From the NCBI RefSeq assembly GCF_036346855.1, contig NZ_CP107841.1:2422001-2486000 (forward strand): a stretch of 64,000 bases of DNA, written 5' to 3'. The position numbers were made by a program, and so were the translations under genes. This document shows positions 40,133 through 48,635 of the stretch, piece after piece. The notes below the pieces were generated by a model. It saw only the letters and a program-made list of their open reading frames with translations, was not told the origin of the DNA and searched no databases. Numbering within the stretch: position 1 is the first letter of the stretch; every line of letters begins with the position of its first letter. This DNA comes from Streptomyces europaeiscabiei (GTDB lineage Bacteria; Actinomycetota; Actinomycetes; Streptomycetales; Streptomycetaceae).

Positions 40133-41584
40133 ATGAACAAGACGATCAGGCGCTCCGCCGTCTTCACCCTGCTGCTCGTGCTCGCCCTGCTGGTGCGGGC
40201 GACCTGGGTGCAGTTCTACGAAGGCACGGCGCTCGCGGACGACCAGAACAACCGGCGCAACGTGATCAGGACGTACGCCGACCCGCTGGGGAACATCATC
40301 GTGGCGGGCGACTCGGTCACCGGCTCGGCCCGGACGAAGGACAGCGACCTCGCGTACAAGCGCACGTACACGGACGGCGAGCTGTACGCGGCGGTGACGG
40401 GCTACGCCTCGCAGGCCTACGCGCCCACGCAGCTGGAGGGCGTCTACCAGGACCTGCTGGACGGCACGGACCTCCGGCTGAAGACCGTGATGGACACGGT
40501 CACCGGCAAGCGGGCCGACCCGGGCAATGTGATCACCACGATCGAACCGGCCGTGCAGAAGGCCGCGTTCGATGCGCTCGGCGACAACAAGGGCGCGGCC
40601 GTGGCGATCGACCCGAAGACCGGCAGGATCCTCGCGGTGGTGTCGACCCCGTCGTACGACCCGTCCTCCCTCACCGACGCCAACACCGCCGCTGCGGCCT
40701 GGAAGAAGCTCAACGCGGACGAGGACAAGCCGCTGACCAACCGGGCGTTGCGCCAGCCGCTGCCGCCGGGGTCGACGTTCAAGCTGGTCGTGGCGGCGGC
40801 CGCGCTGGAGGACGGGTTGTACGCGTCGGTGGACACGAGGACGGACAGCCCGGATCCGTACACCCTGCCGGGCACGACGACGGAGCTGTCGAACGAGAAC
40901 CCGAGCGCGCCCTGCGAGAACGCCACGATCCGTACGGCGCTGCAGTACTCGTGCAACAACGTCTTCGCGAGGATGGCCGTCGCCCTCGGCCAGGACAAGG
41001 TGAGGGCGATGGCCGAGAAGTTCGGCTTCGACGACAAGACGCAGGACGTGCCGGTGCGGGCGTACGAGAGCGTCTACCCGTCGGGCATGGACGAGTCCTC
41101 CACCGCGCTGACAGGCATCGGCCAGTACGACGTCACCGCGACGCCGCTCCAGATGGCGATGGTGTCTGCGGCGATCGCCAACGGCGGCAGGCTGGTCTCG
41201 CCGCACATGGTCTCGCAGATCACCAACGGTGGCGACGATGTCCTGGAGGACTACGACGCCGAGGCGGGCGCGTCGGAGATCATGAGCGCCGGCACCGCCG
41301 AACAGTTGCAGTCGGCGATGCGGACGGTCGTCGAGGACGGCACGGGCACGAACGCGCGGATCAGCGGGGTGACCGTGGGCGGCAAGACCGGTACGGCCCA
41401 GCACGGCGAGAACAACAGCAAGACGCCGTACGCCTGGTTCACGTCGTTCGGGAAGGCCGACGGCAAGGAGGTCGCTGTCGCGGTCGTCGTGGAGCAGTCG
41501 AACGCGGCGCGCTCGGAGGTCAGCGGCAACGGGTTGGCCGCGCCGGTTGCGAAGGCCGTGATGGAGGCGGCGTTGAAGGGGTGA
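40133..41584 (+). CDS. penicillin-binding protein, PBP2/PbpA-type transpeptidase
   Basis: A 483-residue membrane-anchored DD-transpeptidase. An N-terminal helix (about 7-25) is followed by a dimerisation domain and the catalytic domain with Ser214 in GSTFK (SxxK), Ser273 in SCN (SxN) and Lys418 in KTG. It cross-links peptidoglycan outside the membrane. Length and motifs match the Streptomyces PbpA/PBP2 group (S. coelicolor SCO1875, by memory) rather than the larger bifunctional enzymes. The ATG has no strong Shine-Dalgarno sequence. A strong terminator follows. Confidence 0.93.
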   Translation: MNKTIRRSAVFTLLLVLALLVRATWVQFYEGTALADDQNNRRNVIRTYADPLGNIIVAGDSVTGSARTKDSDLAYKRTYTDGELYAAVTGYASQAYAPTQLEGVYQDLLDGTDLRLKTVMDTVTGKRADPGNVITTIEPAVQKAAFDALGDNKGAAVAIDPKTGRILAVVSTPSYDPSSLTDANTAAAAWKKLNADEDKPLTNRALRQPLPPGSTFKLVVAAAALEDGLYASVDTRTDSPDPYTLPGTTTELSNENPSAPCENATIRTALQYSCNNVFARMAVALGQDKVRAMAEKFGFDDKTQDVPVRAYESVYPSGMDESSTALTGIGQYDVTATPLQMAMVSAAIANGGRLVSPHMVSQITNGGDDVLEDYDAEAGASEIMSAGTAEQLQSAMRTVVEDGTGTNARISGVTVGGKTGTAQHGENNSKTPYAWFTSFGKADGKEVAVAVVVEQSNAARSEVSGNGLAAPVAKAVMEAALKG

Positions 41585-41613
41585 TCCGGCGCCGCGCAGA
41601 AGCCATCTGAAGA

Positions 41614-41655
41614 GAGGGGCCGCCCCACTCCCCCCGGGGGCGGCCCCTCGTTTTT
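41614..41655 (+). terminator. strong rho-independent terminator after the PBP gene
   Basis: GAGGGGCCGCCCC pairs with GGGGGCGGCCCCTC, and GTTTTTC follows. The NCS2 permease gene converges from the other side. Confidence 0.9.
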
Positions 41656-41690
41656 CGTCTACCGGCGTTTTCGACTGCCGGCCGTATGCG

Positions 41691-41728
41691 GCTGATCGCG
41701 CGGTTCCCCGCGCCCCCTACGGGGCGCG
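41691..41728. repeat. type-2 intergenic hairpin repeat, copy 3 (reverse orientation)
   Basis: GCGCGGTTCCCCGCGCCCC then TACGGGGCGCGG is the reverse orientation of the other copies. It sits directly after the NCS2 permease stop, between convergent genes. Confidence 0.65.
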
Positions 41729-41732
41729 GTGG

Positions 41733-43184
41733 TTACTTGACGCCGAACATCTGCTGGATCGGGTTGATCGCGAAGTACACCAGGAACAGGGCCGAGGTGG
41801 CCCACAGCAGCCAGTGGATCTCCTTCGCCTTGCCGAGGACCGTCTTGATCAGGACGAAGGCGAGGAAGCCGGCCCCGATGCCGTTGGTGATGGAGTAGGT
41901 GAACGGCATGACCGCGATGGTGAGGAACGCGGGGATGGCGATCTCGTACTTGTCCCAGTCGATGTTCTTGACCTGGGTCATCATCAGGAAGCCGACGGCC
42001 ACGAGCGCGGGTGCGGCGGCCTGCATGGGGACGATGGTCAGCAGCGGGGTGAGGAAGAGAGCCACCGCGAAGAGGCCGCCGGTGATCAGGTTGGAGAAGC
42101 CGGTGCGCGCGCCCTCGCCGACGCCGGCCGCGGACTCGATGTAGGAGGTCGCGGAGGACGAGGAGGCGGCGCCGCCCGCGACGGCCGCCGCGCCGTCGAT
42201 GAGGAGGACCCGCCCGAGGTTCGGGACCTTGCCCTCCTCGTCGAGCAGGCCCGCCTCGGCGGTGATGCCGACGACCGTGCCCATGGTGTCGAAGAAGTCC
42301 GACAGCAGCAGGGTGAAGATCAGCAGGACGACCGTGATGACGGTGGTCTCGCCGAACGAGCCGAACAGGCTGAAGTCGCCGATCAGTCCGAACTCGGGGG
42401 CGGCGACGATGTCGTCGGGGACCTTCGGGGTGGTCAGGCCCCAGCTCTTGACGTCGGCCACCGAGTTGATCACGATCGCAACGACGGTCATCGTGAGGAT
42501 GCTGATCAGGATCGCACCCTTCACCTTGCGGGCGAGCAGGCCGATGGTCAGCAGGACACCGAGACAGAAGACCAGGATCGGCCAGCCGGACAGCGCGCCC
42601 GTGGCGCCGAGTTGCACCGGCACGGTGGTACCGGCGATGTCCGGGATACGGCTGACGAACCCGGCGTCGACGAAGCCGATGAAGGCGATGAACAGGCCGA
42701 TGCCGACGCTGATCGCCTGCTTGAGCGGCTGCGGGATGGCGTGCATGACGGCCTCACGCAGGCCCGTGACCACCAGGACGCAGATGAGCAGGCCTTCGAG
42801 GACCACCAGGCCCATCGCGTCGGACCAGCTCATCAGCGGGGCTATCTGGAAGGCGACGACCGCGTTGAGGCCGAGGCCGGCGGCGAGCGCGAGCGGCAGG
42901 TTGCCGCCGACGCCCATGATGATGGTCATCACCGCGGCCACGAGGGCGGTGGCGGTGACGAGTTCGGCACCGTCCAGGGTGTGGCCGTACTTGTCCTTGG
43001 CGTTGCCGAGGATGATGGGATTCAGGACAAGGATGTACGCCATCGTGAAGAACGTGGCGAGGCCGCCTCGTATCTCACGGGCGAAGGTGGATCCCCGGGC
43101 GCTGATCTTGAAGAAGCGATCGACGCTGTTCGCCCCGGGTGGCTCGGCTGCGGGCCGGTCGGCCACCTTCTGTGCGTCGGACAT
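41733..43184 (-). CDS. NCS2-family purine permease (AzgA/hypoxanthine-guanine type)
   Basis: A 483-residue membrane transporter with about 12-14 helices. Diagnostic segments are REIRGGLATFFTMAYILVLNP, LPLALAAGLGLNAVVAF, LLLSDFFDTMGTVVGITAEAG and the motif around ASSSSATSYIESAAGVGEGARTGF, matching the AzgA (adenine/guanine/hypoxanthine) branch of NCS2. I chose ATG 43184, with AGGAGC about 9 bases upstream, over the GTG at 43205. A pair of palindromes lies upstream (see 43249-43279). Uptake is likely proton-coupled. Confidence 0.9.
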   Translation of the reverse strand: MSDAQKVADRPAAEPPGANSVDRFFKISARGSTFAREIRGGLATFFTMAYILVLNPIILGNAKDKYGHTLDGAELVTATALVAAVMTIIMGVGGNLPLALAAGLGLNAVVAFQIAPLMSWSDAMGLVVLEGLLICVLVVTGLREAVMHAIPQPLKQAISVGIGLFIAFIGFVDAGFVSRIPDIAGTTVPVQLGATGALSGWPILVFCLGVLLTIGLLARKVKGAILISILTMTVVAIVINSVADVKSWGLTTPKVPDDIVAAPEFGLIGDFSLFGSFGETTVITVVLLIFTLLLSDFFDTMGTVVGITAEAGLLDEEGKVPNLGRVLLIDGAAAVAGGAASSSSATSYIESAAGVGEGARTGFSNLITGGLFAVALFLTPLLTIVPMQAAAPALVAVGFLMMTQVKNIDWDKYEIAIPAFLTIAVMPFTYSITNGIGAGFLAFVLIKTVLGKAKEIHWLLWATSALFLVYFAINPIQQMFGVK

Positions 43185-43248
43185 GAACGGTGCTCCTAGT
43201 GACATGCGTGGACTACGCGCGGATGCTGGCTGGATTGTGTCCCCGTTG

Positions 43249-43279
43249 AACCTGATTCAGGTTTTCTCCGTGTTACGGA
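43249..43279. promoter_or_regulatory. two adjacent palindromes upstream of the NCS2 permease
   Basis: AACCTGA-T-TCAGGTT (43249-43263) and TCCGT-GTT-ACGGA (43267-43279) lie 65 to 95 bases before the permease start. They could be operators or part of a structured leader. I could not match them to a known purine riboswitch. Confidence 0.5.
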
Positions 43280-43453
43280 ATCGGAATTCTCCCTGCAAGA
43301 CGGCGGTCGAAGCCGCGTACGAGCACCTTTCACGATCACTGCTACTCTTCCGGATCTCGTCAGGGGTCGGCCCCGGACGATCACATGTCATCCACATGAC
43401 ACGCACAGGCAGCCGGCTCGGCTGCTGTGGCCGCCGCCAGGAGAGAGGTCCCC

Positions 43454-44056
43454 GTGGGCACTGTCGTCGACGACGCAGCCTCCGTGGAGTTCCACGCCTT
43501 CTTCGAACGTCACTATGCCGAACTCTCCCGTCTGGCCCACCTGTTGACCGGTGAGGCCGACGCCGCCGACGACCTGGCCGCGGACGCGTTGCTCGCGATG
43601 TGGCACCGCTGGGACCGGGTCCGCGCGGCGGATCATCCGGTGGCGTACGCCCGTGGCATCGTTGCCAATCTGGCCCGCACCCGGATCCGCAGCGCGGTCC
43701 GTGAGCGCCGCAGGATCACGCTGTTCTGGTCCCAGCGCGAGGAGAAGACCGAGAATCCCGACGTGCCCGGCGTGGTCGACGTCCAGTCGGCGCTGCGCAG
43801 ACTGCCGTTCCGCAAGCGGGCCTGTGTGGTCCTGCGGCATGCTTTCGACCTCTCGGAGAAGGACACTGCGCTCGCTCTCGGGGTCTCGGTCGGTACCGTG
43901 AAGAGCCAGACGTCCAAGGGGATGGCCGAGTTGCAGAAGCTGCTCGGCACCGAGGGCACAACACGGCGTATGCATGCCGGCATCACGGGCGGGAGCGTGC
44001 CGGGCGCGAGAGTGACCGGTGCGGGTGCGCCGGGCAGTGGAGGAAGGGACCGATGA
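43454..44056 (+). CDS. SigE-family ECF RNA polymerase sigma factor
   Basis: A 200-residue sigma factor. Region 2 (about 13-75) contains HAFFERHYAELSRLAHLL and ADDLAADALLAMWHRWDRV; region 4 (about 115-165) contains LPFRKRACVVLRHAFDLSE and VGTVKSQTSKGMAELQK. This matches the SigE-family small ECF sigma group of actinobacteria. I chose GTG 43454 because GAGAGAGG precedes it by about 6 bases; the GTG at 43427 would add 9 residues. The following gene overlaps by 4 bases and encodes a single-helix membrane protein that may be its regulator. Confidence 0.92.
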   Translation: MGTVVDDAASVEFHAFFERHYAELSRLAHLLTGEADAADDLAADALLAMWHRWDRVRAADHPVAYARGIVANLARTRIRSAVRERRRITLFWSQREEKTENPDVPGVVDVQSALRRLPFRKRACVVLRHAFDLSEKDTALALGVSVGTVKSQTSKGMAELQKLLGTEGTTRRMHAGITGGSVPGARVTGAGAPGSGGRDR

Positions 44057-44919
44057 GGGACGTGCACGAGGAGCTGCGCGCCCGGCTGCGCGAGTCGGCC
44101 GAGGCGCACGAGCCCGACCGCGCCCGCATCCTGGCCCGGATCGAGCGCGGTATGGCCGCACCCGAGGAGCCCCGGAGCCGCAAGACGACCCGGCCGCCGC
44201 TGTGGGGCTGGGTGCGGGTGGTCACCGCCACCGCCGGAGTCGCGGGTGTGCTCGCGGTCGGCGGCTACGCGGTCGCCTCCGCGGTGAAGGGCGAGACACC
44301 GCCGGCCGACCAGACCGTGACGGTCTCCCCGACCCCGCTCGACTCCCCGGCCGCGACGAGCCGGGCCCCGATCCACCCCGACCGTCCGAGCCCGAGCACC
44401 GGCGGCAAGGTGGAGAGCAAGCCCAGTGTGACGCCGTCGAAGAGCCCGTCCAGCAAGGACACGACCGCGCCGGAGCTGCCCACCTCCGGGAACGAGGAGG
44501 ACGGTCCGCTCTGGTCGGACGGCTCGGTCGACCCGCACAGCAACGACTTCTGGGCGCAGAGCAATCTCACCCTGAAGACGAGCGAGCAGCTCACCGAGCT
44601 GACCGTCCAGTTGCGGATCGCCCAGACCGGCGGGGTCACCTCGGCCGGCTCCTGGCGTTCGCTGCCGGAGCAGGACTTCGACCTCACGGTCGAGGCGGAC
44701 GACGGCTTCCTGGTCTACACCTGGGTGCTCAAGGACGGCCGTACGGCCCCCAAGGGCGAGTTCGTCTTCGCCGGGCAGTACAACCACGAGCGCGGCGGCC
44801 GGGACGCGGGCGGCGACCGTTACGCCATCACCGCGAAGGCGGGTGGCGACGACCTCGCGGTGGCGGGCGGCTTCGAGGGCCAGGACGACAAGGACTCCTC
44901 GGACGAGGGCGACTCGTAG
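44053..44919 (+). CDS. single-pass membrane protein, possible partner of the preceding sigma factor
   Basis: A 288-residue protein with a cytoplasmic N-terminus (HEELRARLRESAEAHEPDR and RIERGM, a short alpha-helical segment), one transmembrane helix at about 56-77, a Ser/Thr/Pro-rich extracellular linker (about 80-150) and a C-terminal beta-rich domain of about 110 residues ending in an acidic tail. The ATG overlaps the sigma-factor stop. This layout fits a regulator that holds the sigma factor, with an extracellular sensor, but no anti-sigma zinc motif is seen. I recognise no named domain in the outer part. Confidence 0.75.
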   Translation: MRDVHEELRARLRESAEAHEPDRARILARIERGMAAPEEPRSRKTTRPPLWGWVRVVTATAGVAGVLAVGGYAVASAVKGETPPADQTVTVSPTPLDSPAATSRAPIHPDRPSPSTGGKVESKPSVTPSKSPSSKDTTAPELPTSGNEEDGPLWSDGSVDPHSNDFWAQSNLTLKTSEQLTELTVQLRIAQTGGVTSAGSWRSLPEQDFDLTVEADDGFLVYTWVLKDGRTAPKGEFVFAGQYNHERGGRDAGGDRYAITAKAGGDDLAVAGGFEGQDDKDSSDEGDS

Positions 44920-45019
44920 AAGAGATCTTTCGTGAAAAGGATCCGTGGACGCGGCAACCCTTTCTCCGCCGGTGGCGACCAGTAGGCGCAAGAGTCACCA
45001 CCGGCAAGGATTCGGGTTC

Positions 45020-45385
45020 ATGACCGCACCTGCAGCACAGCGCGTCCGGCACCGCCGTCGGGTCACCGGCCGGAGGGCCGTGATCGGCTCGGTCGCCGCC
45101 CTCGCCCCGACCGGCGGTGCCCTCGTGGCGACCTCACTGCTGTCCGGCGCCGGCGCCGCCCCGACCTGGCCGACGGCCAGGGGCAGCAGGGCCATGGCCA
45201 TGGCCATGGCCCTGACCAGGACGATCGAGGCGTCGGGCACGTTCGACGGCAAGCTCAGGAAGTTCCTCGGCAGGGGCGCGCTCGGCGACGCCGGCCAGGA
45301 CGAGGGCCCGGAGCCGACCCGGATCGGTACCGGCGTGGACGGAACCACCAGCAAGTTCTCGCCATCTGGCATCACGTACAAGTAA
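45020..45385 (+). pseudogene. truncated PL3-type pectate lyase relic
   Basis: The 121-codon frame has a signal peptide and then the N-terminal part of a PL3 pectate lyase (APTWPTARGS, TIEASGTFDGKLRKFLGRGALG, AGQDEGPEPT), after which the rest of the roughly 230-residue catalytic domain is missing and a short unrelated tail ends the frame. A small MAMAMA repeat interrupts the family pattern. ATG 45020 follows AAGGA by about 9 bases. The rhamnogalacturonan lyase gene begins 31 bases later, so a deletion joining two ends is likely. The product would be inactive. Confidence 0.7.
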
Positions 45386-45416
45386 GCCAAGATCCGACAA
45401 TCCCGGAGTACCACCC

Positions 45417-47099
45417 TTGAGCACCCACAAGAGACGCCTCACGCGCCGACGCGTGCTCGGAGCCGGCGCGCTCGGCGTCGCCGCCACCGGCGCCGCCGTC
45501 GCGGGCGGCACCGGCCTCCTCTCCACCGCGTCCGCCGCCGGGTTCGGCCACTCGGACGACGGAAAGAACGTCGTCGTCGACACCGGGGCGAACCTGGTCT
45601 TCAAGGTCTCCAGGACCACCGGCGACCTCACCTCGCTCCGCTACAGGGGCAAGGAGTACGAGGGCTACGGCGGCAGGCACTCGCACGTCGAGTCGGGTCT
45701 CGGCGCCTCGACCGTGACTGTGAAGCAGTCCGGGTCGACGATCCTGATCAAGGCCGTGCACGGCGCGATCACCCAGTGGTACGCGGCCCGCAGCGGCCAG
45801 AACAACGTCTACCTGTGGACGAACAAGGCGGACGCGTCCTTCACGGCGACCCGCTTCCTCGTCCGCCTCAAGCCGGGAATGTTCCCGAACGAGGGGCCGG
45901 ACTCCTGGATCGAGGCCTCCGACAAGGTCATCGAGGCCGGTGACGTCTGGCGGCGCGCGGACGGCACGACCCACTCCAAGCACTACTCGGGCAAGCGGGT
46001 CGTCGACTACGACCACATCGGCTTCACCACCGGTTCGGTCGGCCTGTGGATCGTCCGCTCCAACCACGAGAAGGCCTCGGGCGGCCCCTTCTACCGCTCA
46101 CTGCTCCGTCACTCCAACGACCTCGGCGCCGGTCTCTACGAGATCCTGCACTACAACCAGGCCCAGACCGAGGCGGAACGTTTCGGCCTGCAGGGTCCGT
46201 ACGTCCTGGCGTTCACGGACGGCGGGGCGCCCTCGGCCTCGCTGGCCCACGACAAGCTGGACACGTCCTGGGTGGACGGCCTCGGCATCACCGGTTGGGT
46301 CGGCAGGGCCGGGCGCGGCAAGGTGGCCGGTGTGGGTCTCAAGGGCATGGACGCGAGGTACGCCTACACGGTCGGTTTCGCGAACAAGGGCGCCCAGTAC
46401 TGGGCGAAGGCCGCCGCCGGAACCGGCGCCTTCTCCTGCAGGGGGATGCTGCCGGGGACGTACACACTGACCGTCCACAAGGGCGAGCTGGCCGTGCACA
46501 CCCGGGAGGTGAAGGTGACGGCGGGCGGCTCGACCGCGCTGAACAGCATCACCATCACCGGTGATCCGTCGACCGCGAAGACGCTCTGGCGGCTCGGCGA
46601 CTGGGACGGCACGCCCGGCGGGTTCAAGAACGCCGACCTGATGACGCACGCGCATCCGTCCGACGGCCGCGCGGCGAAGTGGACGGGCAACGTCACGCTG
46701 GGCGCCGGTGACCCGGCGGCGTCCTTTCCCGCGTACATCTGGCAGGACGTCAACGACGGCATCCGGGTCTTCTTCAGACTCACCGCCGCCCAGGCCGCCG
46801 CCGCGCACACCCTGCGGATCGGTGTCACGGACGCGTTCGCGGGCGGGCGGCCGCGGGTATCCATCAATGACTGGGTCTCGCCGATTCCGGCGGCCCCGAA
46901 GCAGCCCTCCACCCGGTCGCTCACCACGGGTTCGTACCGGGGAAACAACCACACGTTCACCTACAGCGTCCCTGCCAGTGCATGGAAGTCGAACACCAGT
47001 CAGTACAACGTACTGAAACTCAATATCGTCAGTGGTTCGAGCGGCACGGCGTTCCTCAGTCCGGGCACCTCGTTCGACTGCGTGGACCTGCTGGCCTGA
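45417..47099 (+). CDS. secreted rhamnogalacturonan endolyase, PL4 family
   Basis: A 560-residue exported enzyme. A Tat-like signal (TRRRVLG, then a hydrophobic stretch) precedes the N-terminal RhgB_N-type catalytic domain (about 40-310; NVVVDTGANLVFKVSRTTGDLTS, RYRGKEYEGYGGRHSHVESG), an FnIII-like middle module (YTLTVHKGELAVHTREV) and a C-terminal CBM-like domain (about 385-560; KTLWRLGDWDGTPGGFKN, FRLTAAQ). PL4 enzymes cleave rhamnose-galacturonate linkages in RG-I by beta-elimination. The start TTG at 45417 has GGAG about 8 bases upstream. Two hairpins follow the gene. Confidence 0.9.
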   Translation: MSTHKRRLTRRRVLGAGALGVAATGAAVAGGTGLLSTASAAGFGHSDDGKNVVVDTGANLVFKVSRTTGDLTSLRYRGKEYEGYGGRHSHVESGLGASTVTVKQSGSTILIKAVHGAITQWYAARSGQNNVYLWTNKADASFTATRFLVRLKPGMFPNEGPDSWIEASDKVIEAGDVWRRADGTTHSKHYSGKRVVDYDHIGFTTGSVGLWIVRSNHEKASGGPFYRSLLRHSNDLGAGLYEILHYNQAQTEAERFGLQGPYVLAFTDGGAPSASLAHDKLDTSWVDGLGITGWVGRAGRGKVAGVGLKGMDARYAYTVGFANKGAQYWAKAAAGTGAFSCRGMLPGTYTLTVHKGELAVHTREVKVTAGGSTALNSITITGDPSTAKTLWRLGDWDGTPGGFKNADLMTHAHPSDGRAAKWTGNVTLGAGDPAASFPAYIWQDVNDGIRVFFRLTAAQAAAAHTLRIGVTDAFAGGRPRVSINDWVSPIPAAPKQPSTRSLTTGSYRGNNHTFTYSVPASAWKSNTSQYNVLKLNIVSGSSGTAFLSPGTSFDCVDLLA

Positions 47100-47120
47100 G
47101 CCCCCCTCGGCCGGCAGCAG

Positions 47121-47197
47121 GTGCCGACCAGAGCCCCCCTCGGGGTCGGCACGGAAAACGCCCCCCGCCGGTGACGACCGGCGGGGGGCGCCTTTTC
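47121..47197. terminator. two hairpins between convergent PL4 and PL9 genes
   Basis: GTGCCGACC pairs with GGTCGGCAC (47121-47152). A second, very strong stem CGCCCCCCGCCGGT/GACCGGCGGGGGGCG (47159-47190) has A-run and T-run flanks, so it can terminate from both sides. Confidence 0.85.
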
Positions 47198-47232
47198 GCG
47201 CCGTGCCCGGCAGCTCAGCCGTGCCCGGCAGC

Positions 47233-48387
47233 TCAGTCCATGGTCGAGCCGATGGCCGTGGAGCCCGTGGTCAGGAACGTGGTGGCCGGCAGCGAACCGT
47301 CCGCCTGCCGCGGCGCGTACGCGGTTGCCGCGTCCGTGGACCTGAAGGGCGGCGTGGCCACGCCGCTGTCCCAGTTGTTCGCGGCCGACACCGTGGACGA
47401 GCCCAGTTTCGCCTTCCCCGTCCCGTTGCCCACCGCCAGGTTCCGCGCCGACCGGGCCTTGCCCGTGGCGAGATGGAACCCGTTCTCCTTGTTGGCGTAG
47501 GCCGTGTTGCGGTTGAGCAGGATCGCGCCGGTGTTGGAGTTCTCCGTGAACCCGTGCAACGTGTTGTCCCAGGCCGCGTTGCCGTTGACGGAGTGCGCGA
47601 CGGACACCCCTCCCCCACCCAGCTTGAACCCGTTGCCGTTGCCCTCGAACGCGGAGTCGTTCCAGCGGTTCCTGCCGTTGCCGAAGGCCCAGGAGTGCTC
47701 GATGGTGACGGGCGAGGAGAACTGCCAGAGGTCGAGCCCGTCGTCCGCGTTGTTGTAGAGGCGCGCGCCGGTGATCCTGTTGCCCGTGCCCGAGCCGAAC
47801 TTCACGGCGATGCCGTCGGCGTTCTGGCCGTGGTCGGCGGCGTCGTAGTTGCCGTGGCTGTCGAGGTTGCGCACGAGGTTGTTCGTCGTGCCGTCGCCGC
47901 GCAGCGTGAACCCGGAGTCGCCGTTGTTCGCGGTGACGAGGTTCTTGAAGATCCCGCCGACCGACGACGTGGCGACGAAGCCCTGGGCCGGGGAGTTCTG
48001 GAAGGTGAGGCCCAAGACGGTCCAGTAGTCGCCGTAGATGCCGGCGAGCCAGGAGCCGGCCGCCAGCCCCGACCCGTCGATCCTGACCTTCTCGCTGCCG
48101 TACGCGGTGAGCGTGATCCGGGCCGAGGCGGTGCCGTTCGCCGTCGACTTCAGGGTCTTCGTCGGCCGGTAGATGCCACCGCGCACCTGGATCGTCGTAC
48201 CGGCGACGGCGTTCGCGACGGCCGACTCCAGCGACGCGGTGCTGGAGACGGTGACCGTGGTGGCCGCGGCCCGGGCGCCGTCCTGCGAGAGGCCGAGATG
48301 GACGCCGCCCGCCCCCGCGGCGACGGACACGGCGGCGGCGATCGACAGGGTGCGGGTCCTTCGATGGCGTCCGATGGTCTGACGCAC
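47233..48387 (-). CDS. secreted pectate lyase, PL9-like right-handed beta-helix
   Basis: A 384-residue exported protein with a Tat/Sec-type signal (HRRTRTLSIAAAVSVAAG) and a parallel beta-helix. The conserved PL9 core is visible: YDAADHGQNADGIAVKFGSG, ARLYNNADDGLDLW, and SWAFGNGRNRWNDSAFEGNG, with the lysine and acidic residues typical of the family's calcium/catalytic site. PL9 lyases cleave polygalacturonate by beta-elimination. It is paired in reverse with a GH43 gene across a 248-base promoter region and has a paralogue at 49873-50985. Confidence 0.88.
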   Translation of the reverse strand: MRQTIGRHRRTRTLSIAAAVSVAAGAGGVHLGLSQDGARAAATTVTVSSTASLESAVANAVAGTTIQVRGGIYRPTKTLKSTANGTASARITLTAYGSEKVRIDGSGLAAGSWLAGIYGDYWTVLGLTFQNSPAQGFVATSSVGGIFKNLVTANNGDSGFTLRGDGTTNNLVRNLDSHGNYDAADHGQNADGIAVKFGSGTGNRITGARLYNNADDGLDLWQFSSPVTIEHSWAFGNGRNRWNDSAFEGNGNGFKLGGGGVSVAHSVNGNAAWDNTLHGFTENSNTGAILLNRNTAYANKENGFHLATGKARSARNLAVGNGTGKAKLGSSTVSAANNWDSGVATPPFRSTDAATAYAPRQADGSLPATTFLTTGSTAIGSTMD

Positions 48388-48520
48388 GGGTGTTCCTTTC
48401 GCAGGGGACGCGCCTCAGGGAGACGAGGAACGAAGCGGGCCGGAGGGGCCGCCCCGGCCCGCTTCTGATCACTGGTCGCCGCCCGGCGGGAAAGGGTTGC
48501 CGCGCCCCCGCGAAATCGCC

Positions 48521-48531
48521 CGAAAGTTTCG
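48521..48531. promoter_or_regulatory. CGAAA-G-TTTCG palindrome between divergent PL9 and GH43 genes
   Basis: An 11-base perfect palindrome centred in the divergent promoter region of two plant-polysaccharide genes. A very similar CGAAA-N-TTTCG element is known from Streptomyces xylanase and xylosidase promoters, so a LacI-type repressor is the expected ligand (by analogy). Confidence 0.55.
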
Positions 48532-48635
48532 CTCGGAGTCTTCACACGCCCACCGATTGACGAGCCGAACCCCACTGGCAACACTCCGAGAACAGCTCAT
48601 CCAACAGAATCCACCAACCCCCCACAGGATGTGTC

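Noticed and set aside
39209..41404. Long minus-strand open frame opposite IclR and the PBP gene
   Set aside because: Shadow of two well-supported plus-strand genes, with Arg/Val/Gly-rich nonsense composition.
41814..43199. Long plus-strand frame opposite the NCS2 permease
   Set aside because: Acidic/His-rich low-complexity translation; the minus strand encodes a full transporter with family motifs.
43201..43300. Possible TPP or purine riboswitch before the NCS2 gene
   Set aside because: Palindromes are present, but I could not find the conserved core of either class.
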